Assembly (NCBI GenBank): GCA_030647175.1
Contig: JAUSJU010000056.1
Location: 1 to 6,389 of the forward strand
Direction of reading: 5' to 3'
Source of the DNA: a bacterium
Lineage (GTDB): Bacteria > Patescibacteriota > Minisyncoccia > Minisyncoccales > UBA10102
DNA length: 6,389 nucleotides
The first letter of the stretch is position 1. Every line of letters begins with the position of its first letter. Positions 1 through 5,372 of the stretch are shown here, one piece after another. Under the pieces are notes generated by a model. That model was not told where the DNA came from. It did not search any database and saw only the letters and a program-made list of their open reading frames with translations. A program made the translations under genes and the position numbers.

Positions 1-61
1 CTTCGGCTCGAACCTGACTTTACGAAATAAAAAAGTTGAAGAAATCCCCTCAAAACAATGG

Positions 62-93
62 GCGACGCTCTGCGTCGCACGCAAAAATTTTGC
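62..93 (-). terminator. Hairpin pair downstream of tRNA-Asn, possible weak terminator
   Basis: Two inverted repeats lie about 25-55 nt past the tRNA-Asn 3' end. One is a perfect 7-bp G+C-rich stem (GCGACGC at 62-68, GCGTCGC at 72-78, 3-nt loop). The other is the odd palindrome GCAAAAATTTTGC at 81-93. In the minus direction the strong stem is followed by CCATTGTTTTG, a poor U-tract, so termination is plausible but not clear. The rest of 1-116 shows no gene: both strands are broken by stops, and the longest ATG reading on the plus strand is 14 codons. Confidence 0.35.
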
Positions 94-116
94 TGGAAAT
101 GAGTTAAGTTTTTCTC

Positions 117-433
117 TGGCTCCGCGGGTAGGATTCGAACCTACAACCTTGTCGTTACACTCAACCCAATATTTTCATACTGGCGTGGACTATATCATCA
201 TCCTCCATCTTATTCAGAATGGGTGGGATGCGAGGCGCTTCGTGCTCAAACGTATGCGCACTACTCCCTGTCGGGATAGTCTCTGAACCTTCTCGGTGAT
301 ACCGAGCTTGGCTGCGGATTACCATATCTGGAAGATGTAGGCTTCCCGCAATTCACCTCGTTTTTCAACCTCGATTACTCGAGGAAGCTGCAACAATTTA
401 CAGCGACCTGCTCTACCGTTGAGCTACCGCGGA
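117..433 (-). tRNA. tRNA-Asn(GUU), interrupted by a group I intron
   Basis: The two exons are 400-433 (5' half, 34 nt) and 117-157 (3' half, 41 nt including an encoded CCA at 117-119). Joined, they form a 75-nt tRNA. The acceptor stem is TCCGCGG with CCGCGGA, discriminator G. The D stem is GCTC/GAGC with loop AACGGTA. The anticodon stem is GGTCG/CGACA with loop CTGTTAA, the T stem is GTAGG/CCTAC with loop TTCGAAT, and the variable loop has 5 nt. The anticodon reads GUU, which decodes asparagine, and the acceptor end and CTGTTAA loop match bacterial tRNA-Asn. The intron lies between U35 and U36, inside the anticodon, so the tRNA is useless until spliced. The top pair of the anticodon stem (27-43) is a G-A mismatch. 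An unspliced reading would suggest GTA (Tyr), but the short variable loop and the intron structure argue against that. Confidence 0.95.
158..399 (-). ncRNA. Self-splicing group I intron in tRNA-Asn (subgroup IA-like, no ORF)
   Basis: This 242-nt catalytic intron carries the conserved core segments in order: P (AATTGCGGGAA, 343-353), Q (AATCCGCAGCCAAG, 307-320), R (GTTCAGAGACTA, 277-288) and S (GATATAGTCC, 187-196). P1 forms between exon GCUGU (400-404) plus intron AA and the guide UUGCAGC (387-393), with the diagnostic U-G pair at the 5' splice site. P2 (369-384) has a GUAA loop. P3 is 354-360 with 231-237 (7 bp), the P6 hairpin is 292-306, P7 is GACUAU (276-281) with AUAGUC (188-193), and P8 pairs 226-230 with 199-203. 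P9 (166-183) has a GAAA loop, and the intron ends in G at 158. Small hairpins at 266-275 and 242-261 fall between P7 and P3', the place of P7.1/P7.2 in subgroup IA. No endonuclease gene is present. Splicing would use an external guanosine. Boundaries are set by the U-G pair and terminal G, and they restore a 7-nt anticodon loop. Confidence 0.94.
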
Positions 434-443
434 ATACAAATCT

Positions 444-472
444 GTTATATCAAAGAATCGAGTCCCCTGCAA
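444..472 (-). promoter_or_regulatory. Possible promoter of tRNA-Asn
   Basis: A -10-like TATAAC (444-449) and a weak -35-like TTGCAG (467-472) are separated by 17 nt. The predicted start falls about 2-4 nt before the mature tRNA 5' end. It begins directly after the stop codon of the preceding membrane-protein gene. Readthrough from that gene is the alternative source of the tRNA transcript. Confidence 0.4.
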
Positions 473-862
473 TCATCTAAGAAAGAAGTACTGGATGCTC
501 ACTATGGTGAGGATGGTGAAAGTCAATATGGTAGCTAGCCTGTTGGAAACGGTAAGGCCCGTCTTGCCAAACATCTCTTTCATGAACGAGTGGTCGTAGT
601 TCTTCGGGTCAGAGAGGTTGTCCCCTCTCAAGAGCTGCATAGGGGTGGTCAATGCGCACACCATGCGGAACTTCTTCGTCCAGGGCATCAATAAGAATCC
701 CCAGAGGAACTGATGAAACACGATGCCTAAGGTAAAGTAGAAATGGAAGGCTATCTTCTCAGGCCACCAAGAAGAAGGCACGAACAGAAGCCCCCACCAG
801 AAGGCAACGATGAGAACGTGCGCCCAAAAGATGAACTCTGCGAGAAAAAGCCTGAACTTCAT
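473..862 (-). CDS. Small three-helix membrane protein of unknown function
   Basis: The product has 129 residues and three predicted membrane helices, at about 6-28, 37-59 and 105-127. A hydrophilic stretch (about residues 62-104) links the second and third. The first two helices are rich in aromatic residues, with His15, His40 and His50 in or near the membrane. The arrangement of two helices followed by a CALTTP segment (residues 69-74) faintly recalls the DUF2784 membrane family, but I cannot confirm membership. The ATG overlaps the rpoD stop codon by one base (TAATG), so translation is probably coupled to rpoD. An AAAGGG just upstream, inside rpoD, is a weak ribosome site. It is the last protein gene before tRNA-Asn. 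No function is proposed. Confidence 0.8.
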   Translation of the reverse strand: MKFRLFLAEFIFWAHVLIVAFWWGLLFVPSSWWPEKIAFHFYFTLGIVFHQFLWGFLLMPWTKKFRMVCALTTPMQLLRGDNLSDPKNYDHSFMKEMFGKTGLTVSNRLATILTFTILTIVSIQYFFLR

Positions 863-2058
863 TAATACCCTTTGAGCTTCTTTACGCTGTCGTGCTCGCG
901 GATCCGCTCTAATGCTTTCGCCTCAATCTGCCTGATGCGCTCTCTGGTCACGCCGAACTCGCTCCCCACTTCTTCCAAGGTATGAGTGACCCCGTCTTCC
1001 AAGCCGAATCTCATGGCCAGGATCTTCTGTTCTCTTGCGGTAAGGTCAACTAAAATCTCAGCCAAGCGCTCTTTCAAAAGAGTGCGGGCTGCTTCCGTGG
1101 AAGGAGGGGGAACTTTCTCGTCCTCTACGAACTCAGCCAATACCGAATCTTCGTCGTCTTCTCCCACAGGAGTTTCTAAAGAAACGGTTTCCTGGGAGAT
1201 TTTCTGAATGTGACGAACCTTGTCCACTTCCAATCCCATTTCAGCTGCAACCTCTTCAGCCAAAGGCTCCCTGCCCAGATCCTGGAGAAGCCTTCTCCTT
1301 ACCTGTGTATACTTTGAGATGGTTTCTATCATGTGGACCGGAATGCGGATGGTCCTGGCCTGGTCGGCTAAAGCCCTCGTAATAGCCTGCCTGATCCACC
1401 AGGTGGCGTACGTTGAGAACTTGTATCCTCTCCTCCAGTCAAACTTCTCTACCGCGCGGAACAATCCGAGATTCCCCTCCTGGATGAGATCTAAAAGTGT
1501 AAGATTCGGGGATCTCCCCACGTATTTCTTTGCAATGGAAACCACGAGCCGGAGGTTCGCCCTGGCCAGTTGCTTCTTCGCTTCCATGTCCCCCTTCTCT
1601 ATCTTCTTTGCGAGTTCCTTTTCCTGATCAGCCGTCACGAACGAGATCTTCCCGATCTCCTTGAGGTACATTTGCACGGGATCTAACGGAGCGTCTTTCT
1701 CAATGCGCTCTTTGGCTTCATCCTCCTTGGATTTCTTGACCTCAAGGTAATCCCTGCTTTCTTGCACGAGAACGCCGGATTCCTCCAGCTTCTGGTAGAG
1801 CTTGTCTAATCCCTGAATGTCCCGCTGAATGTCGGGAAACTGATACAGGATCTCAGCGTACGTCACAAATCCCCTCAGCTTTCCCCGGGAAATGAGCGCT
1901 TGAATCTCAGCTTCTTTGAACACTCCCTTGTTTCTTTTGGCAGGGGGCTTCTTTTTTGACGACTTGCGGGCCTTCTTCTCCACCTTCTTGAACGAAGGGC
2001 GTTTCCTCTGATGGCGGGGCTTTACGATTATTCTCTTTGTGGTTCTTTTCTTTTTCAT
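862..2058 (-). CDS. rpoD: Primary RNA polymerase sigma factor RpoD (sigma-70)
   Basis: This sigma factor directs RNA polymerase to housekeeping promoters. The 398-residue protein shows the sigma-70 regions in order. A region 1.1-like segment spans about 45-100 and region 1.2 about 123-156 (DPVQMYLKEIG). Region 2 spans about 160-243, with the LDLIQEGNLGL core-binding motif (189-199) and the 2.3/2.4 melting and -10 recognition motif YKFSTYATWWIRQAI (212-226). Region 3 spans about 244-320. Region 4 spans about 336-390, with helix-turn-helix VTRERIRQIEAKALERIR (370-387) for the -35 box. It is shorter than E. coli RpoD (613 aa) because it lacks the large non-conserved insert after region 1.2. Residues 1-44 form a highly basic tail with 23 Lys/Arg and one acidic residue. 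The gene follows dnaG by 18 nt without a clear Shine-Dalgarno and overlaps the next gene by one base. The intact region 2.4 and 4.2 agree with the near-consensus promoters in this window. Confidence 0.97.
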   Translation of the reverse strand: MKKKRTTKRIIVKPRHQRKRPSFKKVEKKARKSSKKKPPAKRNKGVFKEAEIQALISRGKLRGFVTYAEILYQFPDIQRDIQGLDKLYQKLEESGVLVQESRDYLEVKKSKEDEAKERIEKDAPLDPVQMYLKEIGKISFVTADQEKELAKKIEKGDMEAKKQLARANLRLVVSIAKKYVGRSPNLTLLDLIQEGNLGLFRAVEKFDWRRGYKFSTYATWWIRQAITRALADQARTIRIPVHMIETISKYTQVRRRLLQDLGREPLAEEVAAEMGLEVDKVRHIQKISQETVSLETPVGEDDEDSVLAEFVEDEKVPPPSTEAARTLLKERLAEILVDLTAREQKILAMRFGLEDGVTHTLEEVGSEFGVTRERIRQIEAKALERIREHDSVKKLKGY

Positions 2059-2076
2059 GATTGAGGATGCCGTATA

Positions 2077-3825
2077 TTATTTAAGAGACCTGGATATTTC
2101 TTCAAATTCCTTCATGAGGGCTTCCAACTTCTTGGCGTCATTCTGCTGTTCCGCGCTTCGTATGGCGACACTCAGCATATCTAATTTCTTGCGAACGTCA
2201 AGGAGCTCCAGCTCCAGCAGGCATGACCTGAACTCAAGTTCTGTCTGCCCCACGTCCTCTTCCACCTCAGCCTTCATAGCAAGGTATCTCAGGAGATTGA
2301 GCGTTTCCTCGGGAAACACGCTCTCTAACTTGGCAACGTCTAGAGAGCCGGCCTTCAGGATGCCGGCCACCATCTCCTGCAAGGATGCGGGAAGAAAAGC
2401 AATCCTCTCCATATCCAATTCGGAAAGAAGGCCTGGATTCCGGAACAACAGCAGAAGAAAACGCTCCTCCAAGAGCTCTTTTCTCGTCTTCTTTACAGGA
2501 ACATTCACGAGAGCTTCTTCTTTGCTCTCTAAGGGTGAAACGCGGACTTTGAGCAATTCCTCCCTGATGGTCTGCTCTGAAACCTCCAATTCTTTGGCGA
2601 GCTTCTGCACCCAGTGCGACTGTTCTATGCTGTTGGGAATGCGCTTGATCATAGGCAGGAGCTCCTGGGAGATCTTGCGCTTGTGCTCCGGGAGACTCTT
2701 ATCAAACTTCGCCAAGGCTGAAGCGAAGTAGAAGTCCAGAATGGAGCCCGCTCCCTCGCACAATTCTTTCCATAGAGAAGGCTGTTCTGAGGCAACGTCA
2801 GCAGGATCCTTGCCCTGGGGCATGGACACTACCTTGATAGAAAATCCTGACTCAATAGCAAGCTCAATCCCTCTCTTGGTCGCGTTGTCTCCCGCGCTGT
2901 CCATGTCAAAAGCCAGAGAAAGGTTTTCCGTATAGCGCTTTAAGAGCTTTAACTGCAACGGAGTAAGAGCGGTTCCGGAAGAGGCAACCACGTTCTCAAA
3001 CCCTGCCTGAGATACCATAATCACATCCATATAGCCTTCAACGAGCACGCAGGAGTCTGCCTTGTGTAGAGCTACCCGTGCCTTGTCCAGTCCGTACAGA
3101 ACCCTACTCTTGTCGTACAGAGGAGTATTGGGGGTGTTGATGTACTTTGAGAGATCTTCCTTTTCCTTTTCTCCGAATATCCTTCCTCCGAACCCAATCA
3201 CTTGGGAGCTCAGGTCAAACACAGGAAACATGATCCGGGATCTGAACCTATCAACGCTTGAATTATTGCTCTGTGCAGTAAGTCCTGCCCGCGAAATCTC
3301 TCCCATGGAGTATCCTCTGGAACTCAAGAAGTCAATGAGGGCTTTCCCGTTCCCCGGGGCATACCCCAATCTCCATTTCTTCACGCTCTCCACACTCATT
3401 CCCCTCTGCGCAAGGTACTCTTTTGCTTCGTTTCCCTTTTGAGAAGAAGCCAACTGGGTCTCAAAGAACTGCGCAGCCAGCTCTGAAAGCTCCTGTAAAC
3501 GGGTGCGCTCGGTGGAGACCTTTCCCATTGACCCTTCGTATCTCGTAAGCTCCACTCCTGCCTTGTGAGCTAACAGCTTTAACGCTTCTCCGAACTCCAT
3601 GCCCTCTATCTCCATCACGAACTTAAACATGTCTCCCCCTTTGGAGCATCCCCCGAAGCAATGCCACGACTGCCTGGCAGGACTCACGAAAAACGAAGGA
3701 GTCTTCTCTGCATGAAAAGGGCATCGTGCCCTTAAGTTAGCCCCTGCTTTCTGGAGCTTTACGTACCCTCCTACAACGTCTGCAATATCCAGACGCGACT
3801 TGATTTCTTCAATAGGAGAAGCCAT
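2077..3825 (-). CDS. dnaG: DNA primase DnaG
   Basis: DnaG makes the RNA primers for DNA replication at the fork. The 582-residue protein has a complete bacterial architecture. An N-terminal CHC2 zinc-binding domain (about 1-95) has putative ligands C35, H38, C56 and C60. The RNA polymerase domain (about 110-370) carries the basic motif RFRSRIMFPVFD (193-204) and a TOPRIM fold with EGYMD (263-267) and DMD (307-309), which bind the catalytic metals. A C-terminal helical region (about 380-582) is in the place of the helicase-interacting domain. The zinc motif reads HCFGGC, giving C-X3-C where E. coli has C-X2-C. The length is close to the family norm. The start lies 12 nt after the antitoxin stop and has no convincing Shine-Dalgarno. 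A TATAAG at 3837-3842 could be a -10 box but has no matching -35. dnaG-rpoD is the classical macromolecular synthesis pair; rpsU is not visible. Confidence 0.97.
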   Translation of the reverse strand: MASPIEEIKSRLDIADVVGGYVKLQKAGANLRARCPFHAEKTPSFFVSPARQSWHCFGGCSKGGDMFKFVMEIEGMEFGEALKLLAHKAGVELTRYEGSMGKVSTERTRLQELSELAAQFFETQLASSQKGNEAKEYLAQRGMSVESVKKWRLGYAPGNGKALIDFLSSRGYSMGEISRAGLTAQSNNSSVDRFRSRIMFPVFDLSSQVIGFGGRIFGEKEKEDLSKYINTPNTPLYDKSRVLYGLDKARVALHKADSCVLVEGYMDVIMVSQAGFENVVASSGTALTPLQLKLLKRYTENLSLAFDMDSAGDNATKRGIELAIESGFSIKVVSMPQGKDPADVASEQPSLWKELCEGAGSILDFYFASALAKFDKSLPEHKRKISQELLPMIKRIPNSIEQSHWVQKLAKELEVSEQTIREELLKVRVSPLESKEEALVNVPVKKTRKELLEERFLLLLFRNPGLLSELDMERIAFLPASLQEMVAGILKAGSLDVAKLESVFPEETLNLLRYLAMKAEVEEDVGQTELEFRSCLLELELLDVRKKLDMLSVAIRSAEQQNDAKKLEALMKEFEEISRSLK

Positions 3826-3837
3826 ACCACACGAAAC

Positions 3838-4104
3838 TTATAATTTTTCCAATACCCCTTGGGCGATATACCGCTTAATCAAAGACTGGTAAGGAACATG
3901 AATCTCATTTGCTTTTTCTTTGATTCGGTTAAGAAGATAATCTGGAATACGGATTGAGATTGGATGACTCGTAGGTTTAAGATTGGGAAAACTAACTCTC
4001 TCGAAATCAGAGGGTTCAAAATACTTGGAAAGGTCAAGTTTCCACCAGAACTCTCGTTCTTTATCTTCATTTTTAAATTTTGGTATTTTAAGCGCTTTTT
4101 TCAT
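3838..4104 (-). CDS. CopG-type antitoxin, partner of the BrnT-like toxin
   Basis: This 88-residue protein resembles the CopG-type antitoxins found beside BrnT toxins (PF12441-like, or broadly BrnA-like). The N-terminal half carries the family-like signature IPKFKNEDKEREFWWKLD (7-24), which probably contacts the toxin. The C-terminal half is a ribbon-helix-helix DNA-binding unit: strand ISIRIP (49-54), helix about 55-67, turn, helix about 70-84. Such antitoxins dimerise, mask the toxin and repress their own promoter. The start overlaps the end of the toxin gene by 17 nt, which supports translational coupling and the toxin-first order usual for BrnT systems. The stop lies 12 nt before dnaG. The A+T-rich composition matches the toxin gene and differs from dnaG, pointing to acquisition as a unit. 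The exact family assignment is less certain than the toxin-antitoxin call. Confidence 0.88.
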   Translation of the reverse strand: MKKALKIPKFKNEDKEREFWWKLDLSKYFEPSDFERVSFPNLKPTSHPISIRIPDYLLNRIKEKANEIHVPYQSLIKRYIAQGVLEKL

Positions 4105-4381
4105 ATACGTATAGTTCTTTTTTATTAATATTCCGAGCTGAAATAATTCTTATTCTTTCTCTCCTCATTGTAAATACAACATATAAAAGCTGCTCTCTCT
4201 TTGTTTTTCCTATTGAGATAAACCGATCTTCCTTCTGCGAATGAAGCCTATCTTTGAAAATTACTTTTTTATCGTCAAAGAAAATCTCTTCGATTTCTTT
4301 GTCTTCAACGTTATGTTTTTTATTCTTTCCTATGTTCCCTTGATCCCATTCAAACTCTAAAACCTCTTTGAGCGTCTTCAT
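4088..4381 (-). CDS. brnT: BrnT-type ribonuclease toxin
   Basis: This 97-residue protein has the BrnT/COG2929 pattern. FEWD (10-13) is followed by a KHNV segment (22-25; usually KHGV), an acidic FFDD (34-37), H47, E51 and R53. The strand LLYVVFTMR (65-73) and the signature RIISARNI (78-85) follow. BrnT proteins are small RelE-fold ribonucleases that inhibit translation and are neutralised by the co-encoded DNA-binding antitoxin. That activity is family knowledge, not visible here. The length is typical and no motif is broken, so the toxin looks intact. It has its own strong promoter whose -10 box lies only 11 nt from the ATG. A GGAG at 4389-4392 would be a good ribosome site only if transcription began upstream of it, for instance in readthrough from doxX. 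The gene is visibly A+T-rich compared with doxX and dnaG. Confidence 0.9.
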   Translation of the reverse strand: MKTLKEVLEFEWDQGNIGKNKKHNVEDKEIEEIFFDDKKVIFKDRLHSQKEDRFISIGKTKREQLLYVVFTMRRERIRIISARNINKKELYVYEKSA

Positions 4382-4400
4382 GTATATACTCCATTATACA
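4381..4400 (-). promoter_or_regulatory. Candidate operator of the toxin-antitoxin module
   Basis: A perfect 6-bp inverted repeat, TGTATA (4381-4386) and TATACA (4395-4400) with an 8-bp spacer, covers the -10 box, the expected start point and the first base of the brnT ATG. A shorter palindrome, GTATATAC, lies inside it at 4382-4389. Ribbon-helix-helix antitoxins usually repress by binding inverted repeats over their promoter, so this is the natural site for the antitoxin. Binding is inferred only; A+T-rich DNA gives such repeats by chance fairly often. Confidence 0.5.
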
Positions 4401-4420
4401 AGTTATAGATTTATTGTCAA
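4393..4420 (-). promoter_or_regulatory. Consensus sigma-70 promoter of the toxin-antitoxin module
   Basis: TTGACA (4415-4420) and TATAAT (4393-4398) both match the consensus perfectly, with a 16-nt spacer. The expected start is near 4386, leaving a leader of only about 4-5 nt before the brnT ATG. The doxX stop codon TGA (4417-4419) lies inside the -35 box. With no terminator seen downstream, this promoter could also drive dnaG and rpoD. Confidence 0.85.
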
Positions 4421-4782
4421 GGGCGCTGTCTCGCCAAAAACATGAGAGCAAGAGCAGCAAAGAAAAGCCCGATATCCCGGAAAATAATGTCCATCGCCCC
4501 CCAGTTGAACACCACGATGCCCAGAAGCATGCAGCTTGAGACGATGGAAACCAGGAATACCTGTATGCCAAACAGCAAAAGCAGCCCCATGAGAATCTCT
4601 GTTGCAGAGAATACCGCCAAGACGTTCTGATCGGAAAGAGAAGCGGGAGCCATATCTTTCACCCAGGAAGGAAGGAATCCTATCCAGTCCATGGGGTTCA
4701 AAAACCCGAATACTCCCGCATAGAGGAATACCAACGCCAATCCAAAACGCAGAAAGAATTCAGGTATCTTTTTTGAGTTCAT
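4417..4782 (-). CDS. DoxX-like integral membrane protein
   Basis: The product has 121 residues and four predicted membrane helices (about 9-27, 54-72, 74-94 and 100-118), the usual topology and size of small DoxX/DoxD-like proteins. The opening FLRFGLALVFLYAGVFGFLNP resembles the family's first helix, and A60-G66 in the second helix (ATEILMG) resembles the usual TE-xx-xG segment. DoxX family members are linked to respiratory or thiol/redox functions, but the biochemical role of most small members is unknown. The gene starts 3 nt after the cupredoxin stop, so the two are very likely translated from one mRNA. Pairing with a secreted cupredoxin suggests an envelope redox or metal role, which is inference. 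No Shine-Dalgarno is visible. The stop codon is embedded in the -35 box of the following toxin promoter. Confidence 0.8.
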   Translation of the reverse strand: MNSKKIPEFFLRFGLALVFLYAGVFGFLNPMDWIGFLPSWVKDMAPASLSDQNVLAVFSATEILMGLLLLFGIQVFLVSIVSSCMLLGIVVFNWGAMDIIFRDIGLFFAALALMFLARQRP

Positions 4783-4785
4783 TGA

Positions 4786-5259
4786 TTATTCAACGACAAT
4801 CGCTCCGTACTTGGAAGCATTCAGATGGTCATGGTAGTTCCAATTCCCCTTCTCGGTAAGCTTGAAAGACCATGAAGTTCCGGGGTCTCGAGGCATGCAC
4901 GAGTCAAAGATTGCAGCTTCTTCTGGCGTGCCGCACTTGGTAATGCTGGATCCGGGATATATCGTGTGCGTGGGGTGCATGGCAGAAGCCGGCCAGAAGG
5001 CCCGGGCACTATTGTTTACGAACGCTATGGTATCCCCTATCTTGATCGTGATGGAAGAAGGAGAGAATCCTGCATCCGTATACGTGATCTCATATGTCTT
5101 GCCCTCTGGAGCGGTTTGGCCTTCAGGAACCTGGATTTCCTGCTGATTATTGTTTTGAGGCGCGGGATTGTCTGCTGGCTTGGAGTATCCTTGCTGCACA
5201 GCATAAACCCCTCCTCCTACGGCAATGAGCGCTACGGCTCCTACGATGTATTTATTCAT
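4786..5259 (-). CDS. Membrane-anchored or secreted cupredoxin-domain protein
   Basis: This 157-residue protein starts with a short basic end and a hydrophobic segment (about 5-21), a signal peptide or anchor without a lipobox Cys. A low-complexity P/N/Q-rich linker follows (about 27-52), then a cupredoxin-like beta domain (about 54-157). The pattern GFSPSSITIKIGDTIAFVN (64-82) matches the plastocyanin-type start. The C-terminal WNYHDHLNASKYGAIVVE segment (140-157) occupies the usual ligand loop. Likely metal ligands are H95 or H98 and H143/H145. The Cys and Met of a classical blue-copper loop are absent there, and the only cysteines (C109, C121) lie in an insertion before it and could form a disulfide. 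It may therefore bind copper differently or have a non-electron-transfer role. It is the first gene after the 5296-5324 promoter and precedes doxX by 3 nt. No clear Shine-Dalgarno is seen. Confidence 0.87.
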   Translation of the reverse strand: MNKYIVGAVALIAVGGGVYAVQQGYSKPADNPAPQNNNQQEIQVPEGQTAPEGKTYEITYTDAGFSPSSITIKIGDTIAFVNNSARAFWPASAMHPTHTIYPGSSITKCGTPEEAAIFDSCMPRDPGTSWSFKLTEKGNWNYHDHLNASKYGAIVVE

Positions 5260-5295
5260 AATGCGTATGAAGAATTAACGAATAATATCCTATTC

Positions 5296-5324
5296 AGTAT
5301 ACCTTGAGCAACATGTCCAAGCAA
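5296..5324 (-). promoter_or_regulatory. Likely promoter of the cupredoxin-doxX unit
   Basis: TATACT (5296-5301, 5/6 match) lies 17 nt from TTGCTT (5319-5324, 3/6 match). It sits directly after the terminator of the previous gene, giving a leader of about 30 nt before the cupredoxin ATG. An alternative, weaker -10 (TATTAT) lies closer to the gene. Confidence 0.5.
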
Positions 5325-5338
5325 ATGTATATGGAAAG

Positions 5339-5362
5339 AAAAAAGGCCAGCATGCTGACCTT
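5339..5362 (-). terminator. Intrinsic terminator of the 127-residue protein gene
   Basis: On the minus strand an 8-bp stem, AAGGTCAG (5355-5362) with CTGGCCTT (5343-5350), has one U-G wobble and a CATG loop (5351-5354). It runs into TTTTTTCTTT. It lies 10 nt after the stop codon at 5373, so it closes that transcription unit before the cupredoxin promoter. Confidence 0.8.
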
Positions 5363-5372
5363 CTTGTAAAAA

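Noticed and set aside
1..23. GGTTCGAGCC near the left edge (minus strand) resembling a tRNA T-loop
   Set aside because: The flanking bases do not form a 5-bp T stem (TCAGG against CGAAG), so there is no tRNA arm here.
117..433. Reading the 5' exon as anticodon GTA (tRNA-Tyr) or a splice giving TGT (tRNA-Thr)
   Set aside because: The P1 helix with a U-G pair fixes the 5' splice site after CTGT, and the joined loop CTGTTAA plus the acceptor end match tRNA-Asn. A Tyr tRNA would need a long variable arm.
2039..2731. 230-codon open frame on the plus strand
   Set aside because: It lies entirely antisense to dnaG/rpoD, is Ser/Arg-rich with no domain, and is the mirror of a real coding frame.
3837..3842. 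TATAAG as the -10 box of a dedicated dnaG promoter
   Set aside because: No -35-like hexamer at a suitable distance, so it cannot be claimed as a promoter from sequence alone.
4104..4113. Palindrome TATACGTATA just before the antitoxin ATG as a second operator
   Set aside because: It lies within the toxin coding sequence (Leu-Tyr-Val-Tyr) with no promoter beside it; chance in A+T-rich DNA is sufficient.
4350..4571. 73-codon minus-strand frame across the doxX-brnT junction
   Set aside because: It overlaps doxX out of frame and covers the toxin promoter; the composition is that of a shadow frame.
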